From contig CAVSEV010000013.1 of NCBI GenBank assembly GCA_963727015.1, forward strand, positions 496,001 to 560,000: DNA of 64,000 nt, in the 5' to 3' direction. The notes under the pieces were generated by a model, which was given only the letters and a program-made list of their open reading frames with translations, did not search any database and had not been told where the DNA came from. Positions 1 through 8,113 of the stretch are shown here, in pieces. Position 1 is the first letter of the stretch; each line of letters opens with the position of its first letter. This stretch comes from DATFVJ01 sp963727015. GTDB lineage: Bacteria; Actinomycetota; Actinomycetes; Streptosporangiales; Streptosporangiaceae. The translations under genes and the position numbers were made by a program.

Positions 1-558
1 GGGCTCGAGGAGATCCTCCGCGCGCTGGCCGGGGTGCCCGACTGTGAACTGCTGGTCGCCGGTGGCCCTGCGAAGGCCAAGTTGCGGCAGGACCGCGAAT
101 ACCGGCGCCTGGCGAAGCTGACCGGCCAGCTCGGCGTGGCCAGCAGGGTAAAGTTCTGCGGCCGGGTCAGCCATCAGGACATGCCCGGAATGCTCCGTTC
201 CGCGGACCTCGTCGTCAGCGTGCCCTGGCACGGCCCTTCTGGCCTGGTGCCGCTTGAGGCGATGGCGTGCGGTAAGCCGGTTGTAGCCTCTGCCGTGGGT
301 GGTCACCCCGATGCCGTCGTGGACGGCACAACGGGCGTGCTTGTCCCCCCGAAGCAGCCCGAGATCCTCGCCCGGCGGATCAGGGATCTGCTCGCGAGCC
401 CGATGCTGCGGCAGGGCCTCGGGATTGCGGCGGCGGATCGGGCAGCGGCCCGCTACTCATGGGAGCGAATCGGGCAAGAGACGCTCGCCGCCTATGACCG
501 GGTACGCCGGGCGCGCCAGACACGGCCGATGGCAGCCGCAAGGCCCGCAGCGCGGTGA
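1..558 (+). CDS. Glycosyltransferase family 4 protein, C-terminal part
   Basis: The open frame enters from the left edge, so the N-terminus is missing. The visible part is the C-terminal Rossmann lobe of a GT-B retaining glycosyltransferase that transfers a sugar from a nucleotide donor. It reads as donor-lobe strand (ELLVAGG), a 'VKFCGRVS' strand, then 'GLVPLEAMACGKPVVAS', the donor-binding loop of GT4 enzymes. The first Glu of the usual E-x7-E pair appears replaced by Gly (HGPSGLVPLE), while the second is kept. The tail after residue 160 is Arg/Ala rich. Acceptor and product cannot be inferred. It converges on the minus-strand DUF3040 gene. Confidence 0.85.
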   Translation, partial: GLEEILRALAGVPDCELLVAGGPAKAKLRQDREYRRLAKLTGQLGVASRVKFCGRVSHQDMPGMLRSADLVVSVPWHGPSGLVPLEAMACGKPVVASAVGGHPDAVVDGTTGVLVPPKQPEILARRIRDLLASPMLRQGLGIAAADRAAARYSWERIGQETLAAYDRVRRARQTRPMAAARPAAR

Positions 559-582
559 CGAGAACAGCGCCAAGCTGAATCG

Positions 583-993
583 TCAGCGGCCCGCCATCAC
601 CGGACGCGAGGGAGCGGACCGGCAGTTCGCGAGGGCGGGCCGCACGCGTGCCGACGGCGCCCGGCCGTGCGACGAATGCGTCATCGCAGGCGCCGCCTTG
701 CACGCTCCTGGCCCGCTCGACCATCCGCCGATCAGCAACGCGCCGGCTGTCGCGGCGAGTGCGACCGGCGTGATCAAGATGATGCGCAGCCGGCTGACCA
801 CTGCCATTCTCAGGTATCTGCCCCGGGCCGTGATCCGGTCAGCCCTGACTCTGAGCCGCTCGAGGTGGGGCATTTCCTCCTCCCGGGCGAGCCGGGAGAA
901 GGTCGCGAAGAGCGATGTCAGCCGGGGGTCGGAGTGGTCGAGCGCGCCCTGGATGCCGCGCAGCCGCCGCTGCTCTCGGGCAGGAAGGCTCAT
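583..993 (-). CDS. DUF3040 domain membrane protein
   Basis: A 136-aa protein that opens with the DUF3040 pattern: SLPAREQRRLRGIQ, then a short acidic stretch (LDHSDPRLTS), then one hydrophobic segment at about residues 69-88 (LRIILITPVALAATAGALLI). DUF3040 proteins are small actinobacterial inner-membrane proteins of unknown role. The start at 993 is supported by a GGAGGT Shine-Dalgarno a few bases upstream. The C-terminal 45 residues are low-complexity and unlike the family, so the tail may be drifted. It lies between a converging glycosyltransferase and ligD with no obvious operon link. Confidence 0.72.
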   Translation of the reverse strand: MSLPAREQRRLRGIQGALDHSDPRLTSLFATFSRLAREEEMPHLERLRVRADRITARGRYLRMAVVSRLRIILITPVALAATAGALLIGGWSSGPGACKAAPAMTHSSHGRAPSARVRPALANCRSAPSRPVMAGR

Positions 994-1105
994 AGTGACC
1001 TCCGGTGCGGGCTGGTGCTATGTACCTCTTTCCACCTTGCCGCGAAATTCTAGATCAATCGGCTCCGATCCCATAATCTCGGCGAGTTTTTTGCATTGCC
1101 TTGCT

Positions 1106-2086
1106 TCAGCCGTCGCTGAGTTCCGCCAGGAGCTTCTGCGCCCGGCGCACATCCTGACGGTTGCTCCAGAACCCCTCCCATGGATCCGGCGCGCCTGCGA
1201 GCCGCTCCCTGATCGTGTGGATGGTGAAACGGCTGGGCGCTAGCGCGGCGTCGCCGAGCTCGCCCCAGTGCAGCGGCGCGGCAACAGGTGCGCCCGGCCG
1301 GGCGCGAACCGCGTAGGGCGCCACGATGGTCTGCGCATACGCGTTCCGCAGGACGTCAAGGAACAAGCGCCCTGATCTTGCCTCCTTGCGCTGCTCGGTT
1401 GTCAGCTGGTCGGGGTACCTGCGCACCAGCGCCTCCGCCACCGCGCGGGCGAACCCGCGCACGTCGTCGAAGCGTGCGCGGCGGTTCAGCGGCACGTGCA
1501 CATGCAGCCCTTTGCCGCCTGACGTGCGGACGTAGGCGGTGAGGCCAAGTTCATCCGCGAGCAGTTCCCGCAGCCGCACCGCCGTCCTGCAGGCTACCGA
1601 AAAGCCAGCGGCCTGTGGCGGGTCCAGGTCGAACACCAGCTGGTCGGGGCGGCTGACCCGGTCGGCCCGGCTCAGGAAGACGTGCGGCTCGATGCAGCCC
1701 TGGTTGGCCAGGTACACCAGCGTCGCCGCGTTGTCGCAGATGACCTGCTTGACCATGCCACCCTGCTTTTGCACCTCGGCGGTCCGCACCCAGCCGGGGA
1801 AGTAACCAGGCACGTTCTTCTGGAAGATGCGCTCACCGTCGGCGCCGTCCGGGTACCTCGCCATCGCGATCGGTCGTCCGCGCAGGTAAGGCAGCATCCG
1901 GTCGGCGATCTCGTGGTAGTAGCCGATCACCTCGCCCTTGCTGATGCCGTCATCGGGGAAAAAAATCTTGTCGGTGTTGGAGAGCGGCACGGTCAGGCGG
2001 CCGAACCTGAGTTCCGCTGGCATGGGATTGGCAGCTCTCGCAGGACCTCCGAGGGCTCCTTTTCGCGCCGCAGGTTGCTTCGGCAT
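1106..2086 (-). CDS. ligD: LigD-type polymerase (primase-polymerase) domain protein
   Basis: A 326-aa stand-alone archaeo-eukaryotic primase-type polymerase domain, the Pol component of bacterial non-homologous end joining. It fills gaps and adds nucleotides, preferably ribonucleotides, at Ku-bound DNA ends. Visible motifs are the N-terminal 'TDKIFFPDDGISKGEVIGYY', the metal-binding pair D153/D155 in LVFDLDPP, the 'SGGKGLHVHVPL' loop at about 189-200, and D244 in LFLD as the third acidic residue. There is no ligase or phosphoesterase domain, and no ku gene in this window, so those must be elsewhere. An AAAGG lies about 10 bases before the ATG at 2086. An internal ATG at 2023 is a possible alternative start. 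Confidence 0.9.
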   Translation of the reverse strand: MPKQPAARKGALGGPARAANPMPAELRFGRLTVPLSNTDKIFFPDDGISKGEVIGYYHEIADRMLPYLRGRPIAMARYPDGADGERIFQKNVPGYFPGWVRTAEVQKQGGMVKQVICDNAATLVYLANQGCIEPHVFLSRADRVSRPDQLVFDLDPPQAAGFSVACRTAVRLRELLADELGLTAYVRTSGGKGLHVHVPLNRRARFDDVRGFARAVAEALVRRYPDQLTTEQRKEARSGRLFLDVLRNAYAQTIVAPYAVRARPGAPVAAPLHWGELGDAALAPSRFTIHTIRERLAGAPDPWEGFWSNRQDVRRAQKLLAELSDG

Positions 2087-2529
2087 AGGGCCGGCCTTTC
2101 AGCTGGGACCCGGAAGCAGCAGCCGGGCCGGGTGCGCCGGCGTGCGTACCCGCATTCGGGGCAGGTCTCGCAGATCTTCGGCGGCGCGGATCGGCGCCGT
2201 CCGCATCCACCGTGACCTGCCAGACAGGCCCTCGGGGCGTGTCCCCGTAGATCTTTGGCGGCGCGGCAGTGCCGCCCACGACCCCAGACGAGCGGCCGGG
2301 GTCACCGGCGGCGCTGTCGTCGTCGCCGATAGCTCCACTATCGACTCCTCCTCCGCCTTGCCGGATCGCCGCCTGGAGCACCGCCCGCATCCACCAAGAT
2401 CTACGGGACGCCGCCCTAGGTGAGTGATCCTCTGTCCACGGGCGGCGAGTCGAAACACCTCGCGCATGGATTGGCGCGCCGCCACCACGCCCCGGACTCC
2501 CCCGGTTCGCCGCGCGCCGTGTCGGCGCC
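2087..2529. other. Gene-free stretch upstream of ligD
   Basis: About 440 bases with open frames on both strands. None has a recognisable domain, a good ribosome-binding site or convincing codon structure. It probably carries the ligD promoter, but no clear -10/-35 pair could be picked out. Confidence 0.4.
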
Positions 2530-2735
2530 CTTGTAACTGCCGGTCAGCACGCTTGTGACTGCCGGTCAGCCCGCTGGTGTAACTGCCGGTCAGCCCGCTT
2601 GTGACTGCCGGTCAGCCCGCTTGTGACTGCCGGTCAGCCCGCTTGTGACTGCCGGTCAGCCCGCTGGTGTAACTGCCGCTCAGCCCGCTTGTGACTGCCG
2701 GTCAGCCCGCTTGTGTAACTGCCGGTCAGCCCGCT
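2530..2735. repeat. 22/24-bp tandem repeat array (about 9 units)
   Basis: About nine consecutive units of CTTGTGACTGCCGGTCAGCC plus CG. Some units carry a 2-base longer version (CTGGTGTAACTGCC...). The array runs into the 3' end of the GAF-ANTAR gene, whose TGA stop at 2726-2728 lies in the last unit. Each unit is on average 95 percent or more identical to its neighbours, so the array is recent. The spacing is too tight for CRISPR. Confidence 0.9.
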
Positions 2736-3502
2736 TGCTGATCCTCATTCCCGGCTGCGCCGCCTGACCGGGCGGCCGCGGTGGTGGTGGTCCCGGCGGC
2801 GACGCTCGTCTCGGCCCCGATGCCACCGGTCTCGATGATGCGGCGCGCCACCTCGGTCAGCTTGATGTGCTGGGTCTGTGAGACGCGCCGCATCCTGTCG
2901 AACGCGTCACCGGCGTCGCAGCCGAGTGCGTGCATGAGGATTCCCTTGGCCTGGTCCACCACGCCCCGGGCCGCTACGGCCTCTTGGAGCTGTGCGGCAG
3001 TCCGCTGCGCCTCGCCGTACCTGGAGGCGTTGGCTACGCTCGCCGCGCCGAACGCGGCTAGCAGCGAGGCCAGCGGGAGCTGCGCCGGGTCCAGAGACCG
3101 CGGGCGGACGCCATAAAGGGTGAGCGTCACGGCCATGCCGCCGAACTCGTGCACCAGGCTGACACAGCAGCGGACACCTCGGCTGAGGGCGGCGGCTGCG
3201 AACTCTGGCCACCGCTCCTCGGCTAGCGTGTCGGCGCAACCGCACGGCTCCCCCGTGCGAACGGCCTCGATCGTCGGGCCGGTGCGCATCTCGATCTGCA
3301 GGGTGGTGAGCGCGGCGAGGTCAGGATGGCTCGCCGCCATCGTCACCGCCTCATCCTGTCTCCAGAGGGTGGCGGTCGCTCCCGAGCACGCCTGCACCCG
3401 GCGTGCCGCAAGCTCGGCCAGCTGACGAATCGACTTCGTACCGGACGGGTCGGATGTGGCAAACAACTGTGCCGCTTCTCGGGCGAGCTCGTCAGTGGTC
3501 AT
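2726..3502 (-). CDS. GAF-ANTAR domain transcription antiterminator
   Basis: About 258 aa. A GAF sensor domain occupies roughly the first two thirds and an ANTAR RNA-binding domain the C-terminal third. The ANTAR signature is seen as 'AVAARGVVDQAKGILMHALGCDAGDAFDRMRRVSQ...'. ANTAR proteins bind paired hexaloop hairpins in nascent RNA and prevent termination. The start at 3502 (MTTDELAREA) is preferred over the GTG at 3547 because GGAG lies 6 bases upstream of it. It follows the SpoIIE-type phosphatase gene on the same strand and is probably co-transcribed with it. After the ANTAR domain there is an Ala/Gly/Thr-rich tail that ends in the tandem repeat array. The ligand of the GAF domain is unknown. 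Confidence 0.87.
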   Translation of the reverse strand: MTTDELAREAAQLFATSDPSGTKSIRQLAELAARRVQACSGATATLWRQDEAVTMAASHPDLAALTTLQIEMRTGPTIEAVRTGEPCGCADTLAEERWPEFAAAALSRGVRCCVSLVHEFGGMAVTLTLYGVRPRSLDPAQLPLASLLAAFGAASVANASRYGEAQRTAAQLQEAVAARGVVDQAKGILMHALGCDAGDAFDRMRRVSQTQHIKLTEVARRIIETGGIGAETSVAAGTTTTAAARSGGAAGNEDQQAG

Positions 3503-3570
3503 GGCGTGCTCCATGGTTTCGGGCGATGGGGGCAGCTCATCGGGCACGTCGCTGGTGCGGGCAGCAGAGC

Positions 3571-5547
3571 CTATAGCCGGTCAGTTCCATGCGGGTGGTC
3601 ATTCCGTCGGTTACTCGCGCCCGGCTGCGCTCCGGGCGGGTAAGTGGGTGGATCGAGGACACGCAGCGCCATCATCGTGACGTCGTCGCGCAAGTCGCTT
3701 TCGCTGAATTCGAGTACGCGATCCCTGACACAGGCGACGACCTCCCCCGCCGGCAGGCCGGCGAGCCGGGCAAGCTCGTCCGCGAGCCGGCGTTCGAAAT
3801 ACTCGCCACCCGTATCCCGCGCCTCGGTAACGCCGTCTGAGTAGAAGAACAGCAGGTCGCCTGCCTCGAGCTCGAGCTGCTCGGTCGCCGGCCGCGCATC
3901 TTCGAAGAAGCCGAGCGGCATGCCGCCCCCCGGCAGGAACCTGACCCGGCCATCCGGCCGCACCAGCAGCGGGCCTGGATGCCCGGCACTCGCCAGCACG
4001 ACATCCAGTTTCTCGTCCCGCCATCCCAGCCGCGCGGAACTGGCGGTGACGAACTGGTCGGGTTCATGCCGGGCGGCCACGACCTCGTTAGCCAGCCGCA
4101 GCACATCCGCGGGCTGCGGATTCCAGTGGGCGAAAACCCGGATCGCATAACGGGCCAGGGCTGTCACGGCTGCCGCCTGCTCGCCCCTGCCGCAGACGTC
4201 GCCGATGACCAGGCCCCATCCGCTCGGGCTTGGGAAGATGTCGTAGAAATCACCACCGACGCCAAGATCCCGTGCCGATGCCACGTACGCGGTTGCGAAC
4301 TCCACCCCAGGGACGGCGGGCAAATCACGCGGCAGCAGGCTGGCCTGCAATGCCTCGGCGACGGCGGACCTGCGCATGAACATCCGGCCGACCTTGATGG
4401 CGATCGCGAGCTGCTGGCAGATCTCGTTGACCAGTTCGAGGTCGGCGGTGGCGAACGGCCCGGCCTCCGGCCGCCTCGCCAGGGTCAGGGTGCCATAGCT
4501 GCGCTCGCCGTCGGTCAGCGGTGCGCACAGCACCGAACTCGCCCCGAGCAGGGTAAGCACCGGCATGCCGGACGAGGCGCGGCCAAGGACCGTGTCGTCC
4601 GGCGCGTCAGCCATGAGCTTGGACCGCCCGGACGCGTGCACCTGCCAGGGCAATGAGCCAGGCAGCGGGACCTGATCCTCGATCGTACGGGTGAGATCAG
4701 CGAACTGACCTCCCGCGGGGGCCGCCACGAACAGGCGCCGCATCCGTCCATCATGTTCCAGGTCGACAATTACCCAGGCCGTGAGCTCAGCCGCGAACAG
4801 GGCCGCGCACCGCCGCAGGGTCAGGGACTCGCTGAAAGCAGCATTCTCGAACAACAGCCGGGTGACCGCGCTGATCAGGTCGAATCGCTGCGTCGCCGCG
4901 GCGATCGCGCGATCCACGGTGGCGCTATCCGCCGTCACACTGCCCGCTTCGGCCACCGGCAACTCGGGCATGTTCGCCGGTCCCGCGACCGCCATGACCA
5001 GACGCCCCGCTTCACCCGGGCGTTCGAGCACGTCAAAGGTAAGGGTGGTCTCGACCTTGCCTGCCGCGCCGGCAAGCCTGCAGCGAAGCCTGCGCGGCCT
5101 GCCGGTTCGCAGGACGCCGGTCAGCTGTGCCCGCACCGCGCGCCGGGCGGCTGGGTCGACGAACGCGGTGAAAGGCTTTCCCGTGGCCGAGCCTGGCTCC
5201 ATGTCGAGCAGGGTCGCCGCCTGCCTGTTGACCCGGCGGATCGCAGTGTCGCCTTCGAGCAAGAAGATCGGCGCCGGTACCTCCTGGAACACCGCGCGCA
5301 GCAACCTGCGCTCGGCTTCTGCGCCCGAGCCGCCCGCGCCGAAGGCCTCGCCCAGGTGCGGGCTTGACCTGAGCTTACCCAGCAGGCCCATCGCGGACTC
5401 CAGCTCGCCGAGCACGACGTCCAGCGTCGAGCGCAGGCCGGCGGCCGGGCCTTCTGCCGCGCCACGCAGCGACTGCACGCGCTCGCGCAACTGCGCGATC
5501 TCTGGATCAGAGTCCGTCGGCGCGGCCGGCTGGCGCATGCCGCTCAC
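3571..5547 (-). CDS. PAS-GAF-SpoIIE (PP2C-type) protein phosphatase
   Basis: A 658-aa phosphatase of the RsbU/SpoIIE class. In order it has a coiled N-terminus (about 1-85), a PAS-like domain (about 88-200, 'PAPIFLLEGDTAIRRVNRQAA'), a GAF domain (about 230-390) and a C-terminal SpoIIE/PP2C domain (about 415-645). Metal-binding motifs are intact: GGDFYD, GDVCGRG, YSDGVTEARD and RDDVTMMA. These enzymes dephosphorylate STAS anti-anti-sigma proteins in partner-switching pathways. A STAS gene lies 3.5 kb away in the same block, but it lacks the usual phosphoserine. This gene is divergent from the MerR-receiver gene across about 390 bp. The start codon is GTG at 5547, with an ATG three codons in as an alternative. 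Confidence 0.9.
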   Translation of the reverse strand: MSGMRQPAAPTDSDPEIAQLRERVQSLRGAAEGPAAGLRSTLDVVLGELESAMGLLGKLRSSPHLGEAFGAGGSGAEAERRLLRAVFQEVPAPIFLLEGDTAIRRVNRQAATLLDMEPGSATGKPFTAFVDPAARRAVRAQLTGVLRTGRPRRLRCRLAGAAGKVETTLTFDVLERPGEAGRLVMAVAGPANMPELPVAEAGSVTADSATVDRAIAAATQRFDLISAVTRLLFENAAFSESLTLRRCAALFAAELTAWVIVDLEHDGRMRRLFVAAPAGGQFADLTRTIEDQVPLPGSLPWQVHASGRSKLMADAPDDTVLGRASSGMPVLTLLGASSVLCAPLTDGERSYGTLTLARRPEAGPFATADLELVNEICQQLAIAIKVGRMFMRRSAVAEALQASLLPRDLPAVPGVEFATAYVASARDLGVGGDFYDIFPSPSGWGLVIGDVCGRGEQAAAVTALARYAIRVFAHWNPQPADVLRLANEVVAARHEPDQFVTASSARLGWRDEKLDVVLASAGHPGPLLVRPDGRVRFLPGGGMPLGFFEDARPATEQLELEAGDLLFFYSDGVTEARDTGGEYFERRLADELARLAGLPAGEVVACVRDRVLEFSESDLRDDVTMMALRVLDPPTYPPGAQPGASNRRNDHPHGTDRL

Positions 5548-5784
5548 AGTGCTACCGGTCCGGCCGGCGCTGGCGGTGCGGCGGGAACCGCCGGGCTGAC
5601 TTGGCTGAGCGCCACGGTCGGGGTGGTCCCTCAGGAGGGCCTGCGAGGGCCGCCGCGCGGCGCCGCGTCAGGTTCCCATTTCGCGACCACACCAAGATCT
5701 GCTGTCACTCCGACGCTCATGTGGCCACCTCGAACTCCTGGTCCAGTCCAGCGACCCGCCGGCCGCTGTGCCATAGCTGTGCAG

Positions 5785-5824
5785 CCAGTTCACTCGTGCG
5801 CAGCCCAGTTCACTCGTGCGCAGC
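5785..5824. repeat. Perfect 20-bp tandem duplication
   Basis: CCAGTTCACTCGTGCGCAGC occurs twice back to back (5785-5804 and 5805-5824) in the divergent promoter region between the SpoIIE phosphatase and the MerR-receiver gene. It could be a pair of binding sites or a recent slippage product. Confidence 0.8.
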
Positions 5825-5877
5825 TGAGTCGCCGACCGGGCGGATACGGAGCGACGACAAGGTACTGACGAACTATT

Positions 5878-5919
5878 GAGTAGCTCACGTCACGCTATGA
5901 GTAGCTTACGGCACCCTAT
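5878..5919. promoter_or_regulatory. 21-bp direct repeat pair, candidate operator of the MerR-receiver/KaiC operon
   Basis: Two adjacent 21-bp copies, GAGTAGCTCACGTCACGCTAT and GAGTAGCTTACGGCACCCTAT, match at 18 of 21 positions and sit exactly two helical turns apart. They end about 45 bases before the ATG at 5966. Helically phased repeats just upstream of a gene for a DNA-binding protein suggest an autoregulatory operator. The CACCCTATAG at the downstream edge could include a -10-like element. Binding by the adjacent regulator is inference. Confidence 0.5.
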
Positions 5920-5965
5920 AGGCGTGTCAACTCCGCATTGAATGAGTACTGAGGAGGTTTTGCCG

Positions 5966-6658
5966 ATGCACTATAAGGCGGTAACATCTGTGCCGATGAT
6001 GACTGGCTCCGGACGGCCTATCTACAGCATCGGCGCTGTATCCGAGATACTCAGCGTTCCTGCGGCGACGATTCGCACCTGGCAGGAGCGCTACGGCGTC
6101 GTGGAGCCAGAGCGCAGTCCCGCCGGGCACCGGCTCTATTCGCGCGATCAATTGGGGCAACTGCGGTTCCTGGCGGATCAAGTAGGCAGTGGCCTGTCGC
6201 CAGGTGACGCGCACCGGCTGCTCCGCGAGCGGCTAGCGCGCGGAGCGGTAAGCGAGGACAACGGCAGTGACGGTGGCACTCCGCTGATCCTGCTGGCCGA
6301 GCGAGATCCGCACGCGGCGGACTTCGCCGAGTATTTCCTGCGGACCGAGGGCTACGAGGTGGTCGTCGCCATGGATTCGGATGCCGCCCTGGCCAAGGCC
6401 GCCGAGGAGATGCCCGATCTCATCAAGGTCGACCTGCTCATCTCGGGCGCGCGCGGGCTCGAGCTTTGCCGGCGGTTGCGCGCCAGCAGCCAGACACCGA
6501 TCCTGGCGATTTGCACCCTTGAGCTTCGTGACGCCGCGCTGGACGCGGGAGCTTCGGCGTTCCTGCAGCGGCCGGTCGAGCCGCTGCATCTCGTATCGGC
6601 TGTCAAGGACCTGCTGGGCCGCAGCGCGTTCATCCGGCGTGGCGCCGCGGCAACATGA
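5966..6658 (+). CDS. MerR-type HTH fused to a response-regulator receiver-like domain
   Basis: About 230 aa. The N-terminal MerR-family winged HTH reads 'YSIGAVSEILSVPAATIRTWQERYGVVEPERSPAGHRLYS', followed by an alpha-helical stretch. The C-terminal half (about residues 100-225) is receiver-like: LILLAERDPHAADF for the acidic pocket, 'VDLLISGARGLELCRRLR' with an Asp at the phosphoacceptor position, and 'AFLQRPVEPLHL' where the near-universal Lys of receivers is Arg. Phosphorylation may therefore be altered. The ATG at 5966 is chosen over 5942 because GAGGAGG (5951-5957) is 8 bases upstream of it. It overlaps the KaiC gene by ATGA, so the two are translationally coupled. The upstream direct repeats are a likely operator. 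Confidence 0.85.
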   Translation: MHYKAVTSVPMMTGSGRPIYSIGAVSEILSVPAATIRTWQERYGVVEPERSPAGHRLYSRDQLGQLRFLADQVGSGLSPGDAHRLLRERLARGAVSEDNGSDGGTPLILLAERDPHAADFAEYFLRTEGYEVVVAMDSDAALAKAAEEMPDLIKVDLLISGARGLELCRRLRASSQTPILAICTLELRDAALDAGASAFLQRPVEPLHLVSAVKDLLGRSAFIRRGAAAT

Positions 6659-8031
6659 TCGACCGATTGACGACCGGGACCAGCCGGCTGGATATGGTAC
6701 TCGGAGGCGGGCTGCCGCGGAACGCTATTTCGCTGGTCATCGGGCTGCCGGGCTCGGGGAAGACGATTCTCGCCGAGCAGTGCGCCTTCAGCAACGCGAG
6801 CCGCGAACATCCCGCGCTTTACCTGTCAACCGTCTCGGAACCGCTCGAGAAGATCCTCCGCTACGGTCAGACGCTGTCGTTCTTCGATCCGGCCGGCGTC
6901 GGCACCACCGTGTGCTACGACGACCTCGGGATCGTGCTCGGTGACAAGGGCCTGCCAGGAGTACTCGAGCGCGTACGCGACCTCATCCGCGAGCACCGGC
7001 CGTCGATCATGGTCATCGACAGCTTCAAGGCACTGCGGCCTTATGCCCCGCAAGCCGGCGAGTTCCGCAGATTCCTGCACGACCTCGCGGGCATGCTCGG
7101 CGTGCTGCCCATCACGTCCGTATGGATCGGCGAGTACGAGGACGAAGAGATCGCTGTCGCACCGGAGTTCGCCGTCGCCGATGCCATCATCGCGATGGGC
7201 AGCAACCAGGCCGCAGAGAGATCATCGCGGGCGCTGCGAGTGCTGAAGCTTCGCGGCGGCGGATTCCTTTCCGGTAAGCATTCCTACCGGATATCAGCCG
7301 ACGGGATCGTGGTTTTCCCGCGCCTTGCCGACCCGGGCACGGTGGAAGCCTACACGCTCGGTGACTGCCGCACTTCGTCGGGCATCCAGGCGATCGACGA
7401 CATGCTGGGAGATGGGTACTGGCCTGGTGCGTCGACGCTCGTGGCCGGCCCCACCGGTATCGGGAAGACCCTCATGGGCCTGCACTTCGTTTTCGAAGGC
7501 GCGCGCCATGGTGAGCGCGGCCTGATCGCGACCCTGCAGGAGAATCCGACTCAGCTCGAACGGATCGCGCGCGGCTTCGGCTGGTCGTTCGGGGAGGACA
7601 AGGTCAGGCTCATGTATCGGAGCCCCGTCGACCTGTACCTGGACGAGTGGGTCTACGAGCTGCTCGACACCGTCGAGGAAACAGGCGTGCGGCGGGTGCT
7701 CGTCGACAGCCTCGGCGATCTCTGGAACGCCTCGCCCGACCTCACCCGCTTCCGCGAGTACATCTACTCGCTGCTGCAACGCTGCTCGCGCCATGGCGTG
7801 AGCATCATGATGACCTATGAGGTTCCTGAACTGTTCGGTCTTACCCAGCTCACCGAGCACGGTGCCTCGCACCTGTCGGACAACGTGGTCTTGCTGCAAT
7901 ACCGGCTGAGTGAGGCGAATGTGAACCGCACTCTTACGGTGCTGAAGACCCGCGCGGGCCATCACGACCCCCGCATCAGGGAATTCGCGATCACCCCGGA
8001 CGGCATCACCCTCACCGAACCGCTGGCATAA
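6655..8031 (+). CDS. KaiC/RAD55-type tandem-domain ATPase
   Basis: A 458-aa protein made of two KaiC-like RecA-fold domains, as in cyanobacterial KaiC. The first P-loop is GLPGSGKT (30-37) with Walker B IMVID (118-122). The second is GPTGIGKT (265-272) with Walker B RVLVD ending at Asp351. Of the two Glu residues expected after the first strand of domain 2, one is Gln (TLQENP). It is translationally coupled to the MerR-receiver gene, and no KaiA or KaiB homologue is visible nearby. Family members hydrolyse ATP as hexameric rings and some autophosphorylate. A role as a signal-integrating switch rather than a clock is inferred from its neighbours (SpoIIE, STAS and RsbA-like proteins). It converges on the RsbA-like gene. 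Confidence 0.88.
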   Translation: MIDRLTTGTSRLDMVLGGGLPRNAISLVIGLPGSGKTILAEQCAFSNASREHPALYLSTVSEPLEKILRYGQTLSFFDPAGVGTTVCYDDLGIVLGDKGLPGVLERVRDLIREHRPSIMVIDSFKALRPYAPQAGEFRRFLHDLAGMLGVLPITSVWIGEYEDEEIAVAPEFAVADAIIAMGSNQAAERSSRALRVLKLRGGGFLSGKHSYRISADGIVVFPRLADPGTVEAYTLGDCRTSSGIQAIDDMLGDGYWPGASTLVAGPTGIGKTLMGLHFVFEGARHGERGLIATLQENPTQLERIARGFGWSFGEDKVRLMYRSPVDLYLDEWVYELLDTVEETGVRRVLVDSLGDLWNASPDLTRFREYIYSLLQRCSRHGVSIMMTYEVPELFGLTQLTEHGASHLSDNVVLLQYRLSEANVNRTLTVLKTRAGHHDPRIREFAITPDGITLTEPLA

Positions 8032-8113
8032 AGCCCCTTCGCTCCCGTGCCGCCAATGCGGGAGGCCCTGCGGCTGCGCCGCACGGATAAGTCCTGAAGC
8101 TGCTAGCGGACTA

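Noticed and set aside
2530..2735. CRISPR-like array of short repeats
   Set aside because: Units are contiguous with no unique spacers, so this is a tandem array and not CRISPR. The same applies to the arrays at 18231-18645 and 31531-31640.
6655..8031. Circadian clock cluster
   Set aside because: Two KaiC domains are present, but no KaiA or KaiB is near, so clock function is not supported.
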